Shown: positions 1 to 11,874, counted from the first letter of the stretch. The stretch: DNA of 64,000 nucleotides from Thozetella sp. PMI_491 (GCA_021432635.1 MU270064.1:100371-164370); one strand, 5' to 3'. Notes: generated from the sequence alone by a model not told the origin. Numbers and translations: made by a program.

Positions 1-630
1 GACATAAAGTTGTTTGCCTTCGCTCGCCGAGCTCTCAAAGTACTGCAAGGCGGCATTCGGACCGCTTCTTCCTCGGGGCCCCGAATCTCGATCACCGCCA
101 CGGCTGTCATTCCAGTTACCCCACCGATTGAAGCCGGTGCCGCTTTCCCGCTGGCCCCCGAATGCGCGGCTGTTTTCGCCCTTGGGGAGGCAGGGCCGGC
201 ACTTGGCCTCTCGGCCAAAGAGGTCCTGGCCGTTGAGCGTCGACATCGCGGCCTCCGCCGTGTCGCGGTCCGCGAACTCGAGAAAACAGTATCCAGGGTT
301 CCTGCCGCTAACAGGGTCGACGGAAATATGGATGTTCTCGGGCGTTATCACCTGGTGGGCAGCCACAAACTCCTCGATGTCCTGCGGCTTTGCATTGTAG
401 TCCAGGTTTCCGAGATAGACCCGCCTACCCTCCTTGATGGCATCCGCCGCCACCCCGTCGTCTCTCTGGGGCGTAGGCCGGTGAACTCTCAGGTCCTGGG
501 GACGCGAACGCTCCGAATACCGCTGATCGGGCTGGCGCCGAGAAGAATCTCGTGGTCCAGGCCCACCTCTTCCGCCCGAATTTTCAGCATTTTCGGCTGG
601 GAGTCTTTGTCTCCAGTTTGTAGAATCCAT
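1..630 (-). CDS. RRM-domain RNA-binding protein (5' part, runs off the left edge)
   Basis: The frame is open from an ATG at 630 down to base 1, giving 210 residues without a stop, so the gene continues outside the window. The N-terminus (about residues 1-70) is low-complexity and rich in R, G, S, P and Q. An RNA recognition motif follows: RNP2 VYLGNL at 71-76 and an RNP1-like GYCFLEFA at 113-120. After a Gly/Arg/Asn-rich linker the frame ends in KQLYV at the window edge, which looks like the beta-1 strand of a second RRM. The family binds single-stranded RNA; the exact role (mRNA handling, ribosome biogenesis or mitochondrial RNA) cannot be assigned. A telomere-type GGGTTAGGG motif lies about 155 bp upstream. 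Confident on RRM, unsure on orthology. Confidence 0.85.
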   Translation of the reverse strand, partial: MDSTNWRQRLPAENAENSGGRGGPGPRDSSRRQPDQRYSERSRPQDLRVHRPTPQRDDGVAADAIKEGRRVYLGNLDYNAKPQDIEEFVAAHQVITPENIHISVDPVSGRNPGYCFLEFADRDTAEAAMSTLNGQDLFGREAKCRPCLPKGENSRAFGGQRESGTGFNRWGNWNDSRGGDRDSGPRGRSGPNAALQYFESSASEGKQLYV

Positions 631-1414
631 GTTACAGCTGAAAAGTAATGCGAAAGCGTGGCAACTTCAATTCCCACCGTTCTTGAGCTCAAGAAGACGA
701 CTTGGTGTTTTGGCTACAGCCTGTCTCATCTTTTGTTTTCGACTTTTTTTTTTTGCGCGCGCGCACGGACCGCTGTCGTACCTTAACCCTAACCCCAAGT
801 TTCTCTTATCAGAAACTCCTTATCACAGTTAGAAAGCTCATTAGTTCGGTAAGTAGCAGGCTGCCACTGAGGTGAACAGGTACATACATAGCGTAGGTAG
901 GTACTAAGCAGTTTCAGAAGCCATGGCCTCCACTCTAAGCTATGCCGCCGTCCTGCCTTTGCCGAGGCAGAGCCATGGCCTGTAACCCCTTGCAGGACGC
1001 CGTCAGATGCCTTACGACACCGGCAGCACAACGGACCCGGCAGAAGTCGGTCAGACGTCCTGCTGGGCCATAAAATTTGCTATCCAATTGCCAGCATCGC
1101 ATTTGGGGTACCTAGAACTGACGAGGAAACCTATTTTCTCCACGAAACGAGAGCACACAATGGGACGACAACATCTAGGATCGTATAAAAGAACAAAAAA
1201 TCACGTTATGTGCTGTCCAAATAGGGAGGCTGCCTACCGAATGATGATATCTGCCTGTCCGATAGGACCATACTATATATAGCAAGACATGCTCTCGATC
1301 TAGCAGGCACTCTCCTATAACCGGATAACTCCAAGAAATTGCACCTAGTAATTGCAGGGTATTTCCTTCACACTTTCCGTTCCCAAACCCTTCCTCAAAG
1401 TCCTCGAACGCATT
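631..1414. other. Intergenic: promoter of the RRM gene and 3' flank of the membrane-protein gene
   Basis: No convincing coding frame. It contains a T-rich run and a (GC)n stretch near 745-765 and the telomere-type box at 783-796. Short frames here lack conserved motifs. Confidence 0.6.
783..796 (-). promoter_or_regulatory. Telomere-type box upstream of the RRM gene
   Basis: On the gene's sense strand it reads GGTTAGGGTTAA, i.e. nearly two TTAGGG units, about 155 bp before the ATG at 630. A very similar box precedes the DEAD-box helicase at 21768-21780. TTAGGG-type boxes are bound by Tbf1-family factors in yeasts; function here is inferred only. Confidence 0.45.
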
Positions 1415-3596
1415 CTAGTGACCGGAAACATACGCCGATTGCCCAGATGTGTTGTGTTGCTGCTGCTCCACAAGAACCTGAGTCGCATCGTTCTGTGGAA
1501 AGTCGGTCTGGCCAACGTCCTGCCCATAGCTATGATTTGGAATGTAACCGCTCCCAGCTTCGTTCCCGTGCCCAGGGATGGAGAAGTAGTCCTGTCTCGT
1601 CGACATTCCCGCGGCAGATGCGGGGCTTATCATCCCGAAATGGCCGTCGTCCGTGTCGTAAACCTCCGACACGGTCTCATAGGTAGCTTGAGAAGGATAG
1701 CTAGTTGGAAATGGCTGAAGTACCTGCATGGTCCCCGTACTAAAGCCGGAGTCACGCAGTGGCTTCCCGTAGTGGGGGTCATATGCCGTAGTAGTTTCAG
1801 GCGCGCCGGCCAGGACAGCTTGTGGTGGCGCATAAGCAGTCCACTGAGCAGCCATATCGGTCGCCTCCTGACAGTCTTTTTCACTATTGAACGCCCGTTA
1901 GCCTACCGACAGACCAGCTTGGGAGGGCCTCGATTGATGGCATAAAGACTTACGTTCTCCAGCCTCCATTGTGAGGCCTGGCATCGGGCGAGTTCCTTAG
2001 CATCGTCTCGTGCAATACAGAAGCGTCCAGGCTCCTGACGAGTCTCAATCGAGTGAAGTGCAAAGCAATATACAGGAACAGCCACATAGTCAGCGCAAGG
2101 CTTGGGATCAGGATGATGTACTTGAGCGACAAGGCGGCCACATCACCGGTCCACACCACGAAATCGCCCACCCCGTCTAGGACGGCGCCGTCCTTGTCTG
2201 TGGCCATGTTATCGAGGGTCGGGGAAACATCAGCATAAAGTGTCGTGTCTGTCAGCATGTTGGTAGTTGCTATATAAGCTGTTAACACTAGGCGCTTCAG
2301 ATCTTCGAGCATGCTGCTTTGAGACGCGTCGAAGGTCGAACCGAGGGAGAATCGAGAGCCGGATTGCAAGGATGAGAGATATAGCAGGCCCCCGACGCTG
2401 ACGATTTTCGGGATACCGAGATACCGAGCAAATATTAATTGGATAGAATGGGGCAGTCCCAGCCCTGGGAGCGTGTCCGAATTTACTTGCAGGGTATTGT
2501 TGCTCGTATGGTCCCCGTATGACCACAAGTTCTGCTCCCAACATGAGAGAACAGGCCGGCCGGCTTTGACGGCGTATGGGAAGATGGAAAGGTCATTCGG
2601 GTCGTATTCGTTAATTTGCTCCGTGAGATAAAAAGGATCGGTGCCCGGAAAGTAGCTGTACCGGTACGCGGACGAGATGTAGGCTGCCCACGTCATGTTT
2701 GTCTCCCACAGTGTAAAGTTCTCGTAGGGTCCGGGGTAGAAGTAGGCGACGGGTACGTCCCCATCGATTGCCGGTCCGAAAGGACTATCCATGGGATTGC
2801 TTGTGTTTCCAAAAGAATTGTACCAATCAAGTTCCAGTGTCTGGTTGGTCGAATTGAGCCAGCCGTACTCGGTTATGCAGGCTCCGGTGACGGCCAGCAT
2901 GAGTGTGGGGAAATTCTGCAATCCCATGTCCCTTCCGGAGATGCTGTAGCTGTATTCATATCGATTCATGACTTCGCCGTTGCTGTTGTTTCCCAGGGAG
3001 GTCATTGTGACCGAAGTCATGGATTGAACAGTAGGGGGGGCAACCTGCGCGCTACCCACCGCTCGCTGGATCGCCGGCGTGTCAGCGGTAAAGACCTGGG
3101 TTTTCCGCCGGGCATCACCATCCTTTGCTAACTTGTTGTTTGGTACCACGACGGAATTTGGGTTTACCGGAGCCGCGCGGTCGATCAGGATGATGGAGGG
3201 AACCAATATTGACAAGGCGATGTGGCCCGCCAAGAAGGTGAGAACGACGGCTAGTGTGGGTGCAAACCAGGCTTGCTTCCACCTCTTGTTGTTGGCTTTA
3301 TTATACTGCAACAGCTCCAACAGCGACTCCACTATCGAGTACCGTTTGTTCCAAAGCGCAGTGGTGGTAGCGTTCTGCTTGTTTTGCCGAAGCCGGAGGT
3401 AGAGGAAGCAGGCAAAGACCAAGCACCATAAAGTAACCACCATCGTCGTTACCAGGATGGTATAGACCGAAATGAGATAGTAAGCGACGTAACTGGAAAC
3501 CGAAAAGGCTCTCTGGCTCCCACCCTCCATGGGCATCCAAAAGAGCCTCCCCAGCTCGTAGGTAGAGGGCGGCTGCGGCGACGAGGAGTAGACCAT
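1415..3596 (-). CDS. Uncharacterised fungal integral membrane protein
   Basis: Two exons: 3596-1954 and 1883-1415, with a 70-nt intron (GTAAGT donor, GCTAAC branch, CAATAG acceptor). Joining them keeps frame and gives 703 residues. There are three clear membrane segments, at about residues 35-67, 110-138 and 490-512. Between the second and third lies an ectodomain of about 350 residues with many N-x-S/T sequons. The last 150 residues form a hydrophilic Q/S/Y/P-rich cytoplasmic tail. I do not recognise a catalytic domain. The architecture matches a common lineage-specific class of fungal membrane proteins annotated only as hypothetical. Start chosen as the first ATG of the long frame. Confidence 0.8.
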
Positions 3597-4826
3597 CTTG
3601 AAAGCCGGTGTTCTTTCACACGCGTTGTATCATGCAGCCTCGCGAGCTGGGGTAGTTAATTTTCCGGCCTGGGCTGGGTTGGAACGTGGTCGACGGGCTG
3701 GAAGATGTGATAAGTTCGCAAGGTCGCGGGCCGGACCAAGGCGGAACGCGACGGGCAGACTGCGTCATACTTGATGATTCGTCTGGGGGCTAGGGAGGGC
3801 GTGCTCCTCTTTCCGGCACCCACGGACAGGTCAAAGTCCCGTGGTGCGATAAGAGGTCTGGCTCATTTCTATCGCTGGTCGGCTTCCTCGTGGGGCTGTG
3901 AGGCTCTCCCAAATCCCAAGCCTTACATCCCAAGCCTTACATGTTGTGCGATTTTTAGGTGGCCCACGGGTCCAGCCTAAAAGATGCACATATCCGCGCG
4001 CAGGATGCGCTTCTAGCGCCAGATGTAGCTAAGTGGAGACAGAGCTTGCCTTACTTTGGCCTCTGGCGCGGCTAGCGAGAGGCTTGTCCAGTCACCTTCG
4101 GCGGAAGCCCTGTGCTTACTGCATCGCGCCAGGCAGGCTGTGGTGGGTAGAGCTCCTTTGCGCTGCGGCGAGGTCGTCCAGCCGCATGCGGGCCCCACAG
4201 CGAGAAGTCTCCCATTGGTAGAAAGCTAGAGGCGCAAACACAATGTCTGCTCTTTTCCATCCATATCCATCTAGCTAGACGAGCTTACCTACCAGTTGCG
4301 ACTAGGCGAGCCCCCACCAAAGACACCGCCTGTCGACGAGAATCCCCGCAAGGGCTGCGCCCCCATCCCGTGCACGCGCGAGTGCCGAGTCACCGGACGC
4401 CTCTGCACCGCGCTGCACCTCGCTGCACCGCGCTGCACCTCGCTGCCCATGGTGAAGCTAGCCGGCGACCCGGCCAGAGCGCAAATACTGGGGCTGCTGC
4501 CAGCGCGTCCTAGGCTCCAGGGTATAAGCGTCGCAGTCAGCGCCGGTCCCCGGCTCTAGTGGAGCCATAATCAGCAAACAAGCCCAACGCTGCCTTTCCC
4601 AGAAAGTGCTAAGACCGCCAGCCACCCAATAAGATATTTATAGCTCTGCTTAGGGCCGTCTAAGTCGCTAGGGGAACAAAATGCATCTTTGTGCAAGGCT
4701 CCTACGCCGACGGCGTGGTCCATTCCTAACTCAGCATGCCACCTCTTATAAGCCAGCGGTGTCGTAGTTGCGCTAGTTGCCTTTTGATCTCGGCTTCATG
4801 CTCCAAGCCAAAGTAAATCTGCAGAC
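3597..4826. other. Intergenic between two divergent genes
   Basis: Shared upstream region of the membrane-protein gene (minus) and the fasciclin gene (plus). It holds a 13-bp direct duplication (CCCAAGCCTTACA, about 3917-3941), the 20-bp tandem repeat at 4404-4443, and an AT-rich TATTTATA element near 4633-4640. No gene seen. Confidence 0.55.
4404..4443. repeat. Perfect 2 x 20 bp tandem repeat
   Basis: Two back-to-back identical 20-bp units built from TGCACC and CGC blocks, in the GC-rich intergenic DNA upstream of the fasciclin gene. Probably slippage; no function assigned. Confidence 0.85.
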
Positions 4827-7450
4827 ATGATCGTGAAGTGGTCGAGCCTCGCGTACGTCCTCGCCAGCCTTCTGCCAGTATCTGCGGCAGGCCGGCATGG
4901 AGAATGGCCAACCTCCGAGCCCTGCACGGACACCGTCGCACCTCCACAGCAGACAGACGCCTGCCCTCCGCCAAACACTATAACCTTGATGGAGACAGAG
5001 ACGTGTACAGTCACCGAAACCGACTTCTTGCCCCCTTCAACCGATACCCGCACAGAGACCGTGACAGCCACTTTTTCGGGGAGCGAAGTCACCATTACCG
5101 ACACCATTACAGCTAGCGGGCGAGTAGAAACCGTCACATGTACAGAAACCGTGACCGCAACTCCCTCGCCAGGGCAAGTTGACCACACGGTAACTGTGAC
5201 TGCTACCATCCCGGCATCAACATATACGGACACCGTCACTGCCACAATTCCGGGGAACGGAGCAACTTACACAGACACCGTAACGGACACCGTGACGGCT
5301 ACGGCCACGGCTGATCTTCCGGGCTCCACAGTTACTTCTACAGAGACAGTAACCGCCACTGCCGGGTCTGTTACAGTCGACCACACCGAGACTGTGACCA
5401 CGACCGCCGGAGTGGTGACGATCGATCATACGGAGACGGTGACCACCACTACCGGATCTGTGACCATTGACCACACACAGACCGTGACTGCCACTGCAGG
5501 GGCCGTGACAGTCGACCACACCGAGACAATGACCACCACTGCCGGATCCGTGACCGTTGATCACACAGAGACAATAACCGCCACTGCCGGGGCTGTGACA
5601 ATCGACCACACCGAGACAGTGACCACCACAGCCGGATCCGTGACCATTGATCACACAGAGACAATAACCGCCACTGCCGGGGCTGTGACAATCGACCACA
5701 CCGAGACGGTGACCACCACTGCTGGGTCCGTGACCATTGATCATACACAGACCGTGACTGCCACTGCTGAAGCTGTGACAATCGATCACACCGAGACGGT
5801 GACTGACAAGGCATCACCTTTCACGGTTACGGAAATTGTGACGACTACAGCGGCCGAAGCAACATTTTTATATACGCAAACAGTTACCGAAGTTGCCTCG
5901 GTATCAGCTCTTGGATGCTCGACCGACCCTAATCCACTCGTATCCACCGTATTTATCTCTGCTACCGCTACGGTGCAAGTGACTATGGCCAGCGCAACCA
6001 TCTTCGAGACCGTGACAGAAACCGAGACCAGGATTGAATCAGCCACCGAGACTGTAACGCAAACCGAGACCAAGATTGAATCAACCACGGTCACTGTCAC
6101 AGAACTATCCCCGTCGTCTTCGCTTCAGCCGTCCAAGCTTCCTTCCCTTGCCGAGGCCCTTATCGCCGCTGGATGTTCCAACTTTTTACACTACATTCAG
6201 TCCAACGCTACGGTATGGGAGATATTCAACTCGCCGCAAACACAAACGGTCTTCGCTCCGTCCGATCGCTTTTTCTCCTTCAATGGGTCTTTAATCGCCT
6301 CAAGATTCCGTGCCAGAGGAGATGGAGATGAATCCACGACTGAAGCAGGACAGGCAACCTACCAGAGCGGCACGGATAGGGCGAACATGGCACGGATACG
6401 TAACCCCCCCGGCCAGGTTCAAAATACAAACAACCGTAATGCGAACCTCAAGGGCAACTCACAAAAGGTCGTCTCGGACAGTCGTGATCCCAGCGTGGCC
6501 GCTCATCCCTCGAAGCGTGATATCGTAGCGCGCTCCGACTTGCTCCTAAGGCAGGCCGAAAATACGTCCATCAGCCTTGATTCGTTAGTCAGGATCGATT
6601 CCGGTCTAGGAGCCGTGAACAACATTATCAATGGTGACATAGCCTATACTGGAGGATTAATCCAGGTTACCGACGGGTAAGTTTTTCTCTATTTTCTTCC
6701 GGATCCCTAATTCCGCCACGTCATCTACGAAACCTTTCCGCATGCTGAAACCAGTTCTCCCTTGACAGCTTGTTTACCCTACCCAAAAACACAACTCGCA
6801 CTTCCATCGCAACCGGCGAGACGACCTTTGCCGACTTGGCTGATCGAGCTGGTCTGCTCGACCTAGTCGACAAAACCCCTTCCATCACCGTGTTCATTCC
6901 ATCCAATGATGCCTTCGATATAGCAAACCTTTCACCATCAACCAACATAACTGAGTTAGCTAAAGCGCTAGGTGGGCACATCGTCAAGAGCACATCAGAT
7001 CACGACATTGGCTATCTCCCAAATCTGAAGAATGGAGACACATTAACTACAACAACGGGTTCGACACTGCAAATCACAGTTAGTGGAGATGACTACTTTA
7101 TCAACGATGCCATGATCACAAGAGCGAACTTGGTCTTGGAAAATGGTGTTGCGCATGTTATTGACAAGGTAAGAAGCCCCATTCCCTATGTCGGGTCATC
7201 CGACTTGAGCAGCTCGAAGTACGGCTGCATTCCTGAAATCTCTGCTCACGCGTCCAAACTCTAGGTCTTGACAGGAGCAAAGGCTCTGCCAGATCTATGC
7301 TCTGCCGCCAATGCTACTACCAGCTCACCTGCTGCGAGTGAAACTCCCAACTCGGGCACAGCCCGGTCCCCATCCAAAATGTCTACCCTCTTCTTTCACT
7401 TCATCTCGATAACCGCCATAATAATGTTTTTAAATGAAAATCTGGTCTGA
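4827..7450 (+). CDS. GPI-anchored, Thr-rich repeat protein with C-terminal fasciclin (FAS1) domains
   Basis: Three exons, 4827-6676, 6769-7168 and 7265-7450 (GTAAGT...ACAG and GTAAGA...CTAG), giving 811 residues. A signal peptide (about 1-21) is followed by some 420 residues dominated by TETVTAT-type motifs, including ten exact-length 15-residue repeats. From about 440 a FAS1-like region begins (SLAEALIAAGCSNF), broken by a hydrophilic insert with a Kex2-type KR. A better FAS1 domain follows at about 618-750, with TVFIPSNDAF and GVAHVIDKVL as the two conserved motifs. The hydrophobic C-terminus (about 787-811) fits a GPI signal. FAS1 proteins act in cell-cell or surface adhesion; the Thr-rich stalk is probably heavily O-mannosylated and holds FAS1 off the wall. 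Role in adhesion is inferred. Confidence 0.88.
5367..5816 (+). repeat. Ten in-frame 45-bp coding repeats (15 aa unit)
   Basis: Unit consensus SVTIDHTETVTTTAG. The ten units alternate in type (TVTTTAG versus TITATAG), so a 90-bp higher-order period is visible. The repeat is exact in length and in frame; the last unit ends in DKAS. Arrays like this expand and contract by unequal recombination. Confidence 0.92.
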
Positions 7451-8320
7451 GGTCAAGGATGCGTCGCTCTAGGAATTTCCGTGCGTCTAACTATCTCGAC
7501 GGAAAACTAGAACATCATATACCCTTTCGAAGAGACAACCAGTCTTGGAATTTTCGACACTTAGTCGCCACATAAGAGGGCACCGGGCTATCATATCATA
7601 TGAGCTGCGGTATATTTGCGGCGTCGGTTCTAGGGAACAATACTGGCACATTGTATATTCTACGTGACGACCCAGGCGAGGGTGTGCTGTATGGTCAGCA
7701 CTGATTTCTCGACCTGCATGGATAATGACGAAGCTTACAGATAGCGTGGGGGCCACTGCGTTGAGGCGTTTTACATAAAGACCGGGATAAAAAATGTATA
7801 TAGATAGAATAATGGCACTCAGCACTAACTTACCCGCCAAGACCTTGCTACCAGCATAAGTACTGTTCTACTGTCCCTTGATCAGATCTTTAGTTCGGCG
7901 CATATCCATTTCAAGTCATATCTTCACTATTATAGAGTCTATGCAACAGCATCCAGCCCCCTACTTATCCTCGTCGCACTAAATCATGCATACTTACAAT
8001 ACAATACTTGAGCATCATCTATAACTCATAAATAGGCCGTAATGCCATCGCCTAGTTGGACTAGTTAGCAACTAGAGGGTGAAGAACAGACTTAAGCCTA
8101 AATTTAGAGACTCTCGATACGCTAGAACAGGTCAATCATGATTATCCCAACAGCCTCTGCCGTCCTTAAGTAGTTAGACGGTACATCTTACCACCGTCGT
8201 CGACTTCCATTATCGCGCCTACCGAATGTAATAATTGTCACTCTCATATGTATCTTGGCTTCTGTTGAAAGCTGTTTTAGCCTGTAGATATAGGATATCT
8301 TATTATCGCCATGTAGCCCT
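7451..8320. other. Intergenic between convergent genes
   Basis: AT-leaning DNA between the fasciclin gene (plus) and the single-pass membrane protein (minus). No supported ORF or repeat. Confidence 0.6.
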
Positions 8321-9341
8321 TTAGCTCATCTCGTAAACTCGAGCAGTTTGCTCCGGTGCCTCCAATACAGGACACGGTTCTTGGAGCTCTGCGTAGTATA
8401 CATCATCGGCACCGGGGCGCGACTTTGAAGATGTCCGAAGAATTTGTCGTGGACATAATCCTTTCTTTCTCCTCCGTACAGCAAACACTGAAACTACAGT
8501 AATAATAACCAGCGCTCCGACACCAGCACCCACGCCAATTCCGGCTTTGGCACCATCTGAAAGGCGTCCTGTGCTGAGTGGGGTAAGTGAGCTGCTAGTG
8601 ACTGTTGATGTAAGGCTCGCAGTCTCTGCCGTGGTCTCTGAGACAGCCGCCGTTCTAGAGACCAAATCTAAGCTCCGGTGGTTCATTTGGACCATAGGCG
8701 CAAGGATTGAGAACGTGTCGAGGGAACTAGTGCCGAAAGCTCCGGGAATTGTAACGTAGGTAAGGCTAGCCGTTGTCGAATTGGTGCAATAGGCGATAGG
8801 GAAGGTCGAAGAGGTGATAGTGACGACACAGGTCTGAACACTGCCATGGGAACAGGTAAACCCCCTGTTTTAGTTCCACAAATGGTTAGCTCTGATTGAA
8901 TGATCTAAAGCCCATTGGTGATACTCGAGTTTTCTGGAATTAGATAGCAAACAGGAGGAAGTGACTCCGCGTATGCGTTGGATAGCTTTACATTGGGCAG
9001 CAGCCTACTGCAGTCTCGCCTTCCAACATGCTAAACTGCACTGGCCAAGCCGACATGCCGTTTGCAGTGGCGGTGCAGGCCTGGTACCAGCCGCTGGGAC
9101 ATACAGTGCCGGGAGAGTAAAAGCCCCAGCCGTAGAGTGTTAAAGGGGTGTTTATACTAGCGCTGGTACCCCGTGGCGGCCAGCAGTTGGCATTATCGTG
9201 GAGATGAGGAGAGCATTCTTGTGCGATGAAGCCCTTGTTGTATGTTGCCAAGTCAGGAATGGGTGTCGCGCAGGAGGCGGGAGGCGTAAAGATTTCCGTA
9301 AGTGGGCCCAGTATAGTACGAGGCTGGTTCGTCAATGCCAT
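8321..9341 (-). CDS. Single-pass membrane protein with Cys-rich ectodomain
   Basis: Two exons, 9341-8992 and 8864-8321, with a 127-nt intron (GTAAAG donor, GCTAAC branch, ACAG acceptor). The join restores the family motif GCCPMGFTC and gives 297 residues. The N-terminus (MALTNQ..GPLTEIFTPP) has no classical signal peptide, as is usual in this fungal family. The ectodomain has CWPPRG, YGWGFYSPGTVCPSGW and the CC-x3-C motif. A Ser/Thr-rich stretch then leads to one membrane helix (GVGAGVGALVIITVVSVFAV), an RRRKK stop-transfer signal and a short cytoplasmic tail. Its layout resembles wall-sensor-like proteins, but no function is established. ATG at 9341 chosen because it is the first ATG of the frame. 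Confidence 0.82.
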
Positions 9342-9695
9342 CTCTCCCAAGAATTGCTATTGGGTGAAGACGGTGCGATATCTAGTGAGTATTAAGATGC
9401 ATGCAAAGGACAGAGCGGGGGAAGGAGGAGTGGCATCGGAAAGAAGGAATTGGCCAAGTGTCACAGACCAGGCACTTCATGTTGGTTGTCAAGCAGCTCA
9501 ATCTGGCTCTGTGGTCAACCAACACAAGGACTTTGTCCAATCATTCCGCCTTGGCCCCCACACCTAACAGCTGAAAGGAAAACGCTATTTAACATAGAAA
9601 ATGACCACCTTTATTTGTTCTGCGCCTTAGCCCTATCTCTTGCCCAGATAGCCACGTATGTGTGCATGGTCCTTTGGCCCTTCACGTTTCGCGGT
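9342..9695. other. Intergenic: 5' flank of the membrane protein gene, 3' flank of the GMC gene
   Basis: 354 bp between two minus-strand genes; no convincing feature beyond short antisense frames. Confidence 0.55.
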
Positions 9696-11372
9696 CTAAT
9701 ACTCAGTAGATCCCAAAATGATATCAGCAGCCTTCTCAGCAATTGCGTATACAACCGCCTGGTAATGTGCAGCAATGGGAACTGGGATGACACTGGCGTC
9801 GACGATACGCAATCTGTCAACTCCAAGCACACGCAGCTTGGTATCAACCACCTTCCCCATCGAAGCTGAGCCTCCGGCATGGTAGAATGTATTACCCGCC
9901 CTCCGAACCCTAGCATCAATATCTGCATCCGTTGAGTTCGCACTGAGCATCGGGTACCCGGCCGGAGGCAGCTCGTCATCAACAATGCTAGTGCCCGAGT
10001 TAGTTTCCTGGAGCAATCGCAGTGCTTGGCGAATGCCGTATCGAAGACTCTGGCGATCAGCTTCTGTTGCATAATAGTTGGGGTCTATTTGCGGATCAAC
10101 AAAGGGATCAGAGGAGGATATCGTGATTGTTCCTCGCGAAGTCGGCGCCATTCCAAGCACTGCTGTTGTGATGTAGCCTCCGTCGAGCGGGATCTGAACA
10201 CCCGCAATGGGGGCGCCGGCAGGGGCATAAGCGACTAATGTTTCCAAGTGGCACCGCTCCGGTCGAACAAGACTATGGTTGCAGGCCGACTCACCGTCCG
10301 CCTCCAGTGCCTTGCCCAAGATTTCTCTCGGTACTTGCTGGAAAGATATCCAATCAGCAGGAAGCCCAATGCTGTATGCTGGATCCTCCCAGGCCGCTGT
10401 TCCCAGAGCGAGGCCCCGTTCCGGGTGCTTCAGCTTCCACCAAATGCACAAAGCCAGGTGATCGTGGAAATTCCGCCCGACCTCCGGGGAGTCGACCATG
10501 AGAGGGATCTCATTGCGCGTAAGGTCTGCGGCATTCCCTATGCCAGACAGCATCAGAACTTGAGGCGTCCGGTACGCCCCACACGACAAAATGATCTCTC
10601 GAGATGCAGAGATTATGCGACCATCGACTAGTTCTACTGCAGAAGCAGTTTTCGCCCCAGGTGAGCCCTTGATAATGACGCGACGGACCAGTGTGGAAGA
10701 AAAGACCACCACACCAGACAGATCAAACGTCTGGCTTGCACATTGTCTCTTGCCATCCCTCCACGATTCCACCAATTCCGCCATTCCAAGTGGTGAACCA
10801 CCGTTACTATCCCAGTTTCGCGGTACCCCAAGCTCCGACCACGCCTGTGCAAGCGGCTCTCGTAAGGGATATCTTCTTTTGGGGTTGCTCTCAGAGACCG
10901 ATACGACGTGAAGAGGGCCGCTGGACCCGTGCTGGTCTTGGTCTATGTGCGGGCTCTTCACGTAATTCTCGGTTCTTTTGAAGTATGGTAGTAGTCCTTG
11001 GTAGCCCCATCCAGCATCGTTGACCTCCTCAGCCCATAGATCGTAGTCGACGGCCGGACCTCGTGTCCAGGTGCCATAATTGATAGCGGAGCCTCCGGAG
11101 AGGACTTTTGCTGCTGCTGCATAGCACGAGCGCCCGTCTAAGTGTGTCTGAGGGACACTTGTGTATGCATAATCGAGGTCTGAATGATGGGCGGCAAAAC
11201 AGGCTAGGGGTGCAGTGGTCAGGGGATGGCCCGCCGGGTCCTGGCCCGCTTCGATCAGGACAACGGACAAGGAAGAATTTCCTTGCTTGAGACGGGAGGC
11301 AAGTACGCAACCAGCAAGACCACCACCGACAATTATGTAGTCAGCATTTGTGAGACTAGTAGTGCTTGTCAT
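9696..11372 (-). CDS. GMC-family FAD-dependent oxidoreductase
   Basis: Intronless, 558 residues from the ATG at 11372. The dinucleotide-binding motif VGGGLAG is at 15-21. The C-terminal GMC_oxred_C block includes FYHAGGSASMG, with the probable catalytic His at 498. A second catalytic-pair His lies at 536 (AAHYQA). Family members oxidise alcohols, aldehydes or sugars using FAD (choline dehydrogenase, aryl-alcohol oxidase and glucose oxidase types); the substrate cannot be told. The frame is open to an earlier ATG at 11438, but a TATATATATA element at 11453-11462 lies only about 15 bp before it, so the downstream start is preferred. No signal peptide is evident, suggesting an intracellular enzyme. 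It is divergent from the Zn2Cys6 gene at 12059, a typical regulator-enzyme arrangement. Confidence 0.9.
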   Translation of the reverse strand: MTSTTSLTNADYIIVGGGLAGCVLASRLKQGNSSLSVVLIEAGQDPAGHPLTTAPLACFAAHHSDLDYAYTSVPQTHLDGRSCYAAAAKVLSGGSAINYGTWTRGPAVDYDLWAEEVNDAGWGYQGLLPYFKRTENYVKSPHIDQDQHGSSGPLHVVSVSESNPKRRYPLREPLAQAWSELGVPRNWDSNGGSPLGMAELVESWRDGKRQCASQTFDLSGVVVFSSTLVRRVIIKGSPGAKTASAVELVDGRIISASREIILSCGAYRTPQVLMLSGIGNAADLTRNEIPLMVDSPEVGRNFHDHLALCIWWKLKHPERGLALGTAAWEDPAYSIGLPADWISFQQVPREILGKALEADGESACNHSLVRPERCHLETLVAYAPAGAPIAGVQIPLDGGYITTAVLGMAPTSRGTITISSSDPFVDPQIDPNYYATEADRQSLRYGIRQALRLLQETNSGTSIVDDELPPAGYPMLSANSTDADIDARVRRAGNTFYHAGGSASMGKVVDTKLRVLGVDRLRIVDASVIPVPIAAHYQAVVYAIAEKAADIILGSTEY

Positions 11373-11452
11373 TTTGAGAAGTCGGCTTCGAGCGAAGGAG
11401 AAAGGATGATAGGCAGTTGGTGAAAGTGGAATTGGCATAGGGCCAACGCAGC

Positions 11453-11462
11453 TATATATATA
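11453..11462 (-). promoter_or_regulatory. TATA element of the GMC oxidoreductase gene
   Basis: Perfect TATATATATA about 80 bp upstream of the preferred ATG (11372). It supports that start over the ATG at 11438. Confidence 0.5.
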
Positions 11463-11874
11463 TTCGAATATGAACGGCAGAGCTGCCGCGACAACGAAGA
11501 AGGAAATGCAAAATCTGCCTCATGGGAGCTTTGCGGGTGAAATTTTTCACAATCTCAGCGCGCACTCGCCCCCATGCGCGTTATAATCATAGATGCCATT
11601 GTTAGCTCGTACGTCGGATACCTCGTTTCCGCATCCGAGGTCAGGCAGAGGTTTAGCCTCAACCTCTCAGCAATGGGCCTCCAGGCTGTCTGCGCTTTTG
11701 GCGGGGCTCACAGTACCAGTTAAACTTTTGCGCCCTGTCTTGGAAACATAGCATTGGATTGGCTATTCGTCTCACGTTACTGGTCTCGTCGAACATGACG
11801 TGAGCTAGGGCAAGCTGAGCTCATCGCTCCGAGCCAATAAAATAGCCAGCCAAGCCGTGCTTACCTACCTTACA

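Noticed and set aside
10-648. 212-codon plus-strand frame opposite the RRM gene
   Set aside because: Antisense shadow of the RRM frame; no motif of its own.
5217-5789. 190-codon minus-strand frame rich in Gly/Ser/His/Cys
   Set aside because: Antisense of the 45-bp coding repeats; its regularity comes from the repeat.
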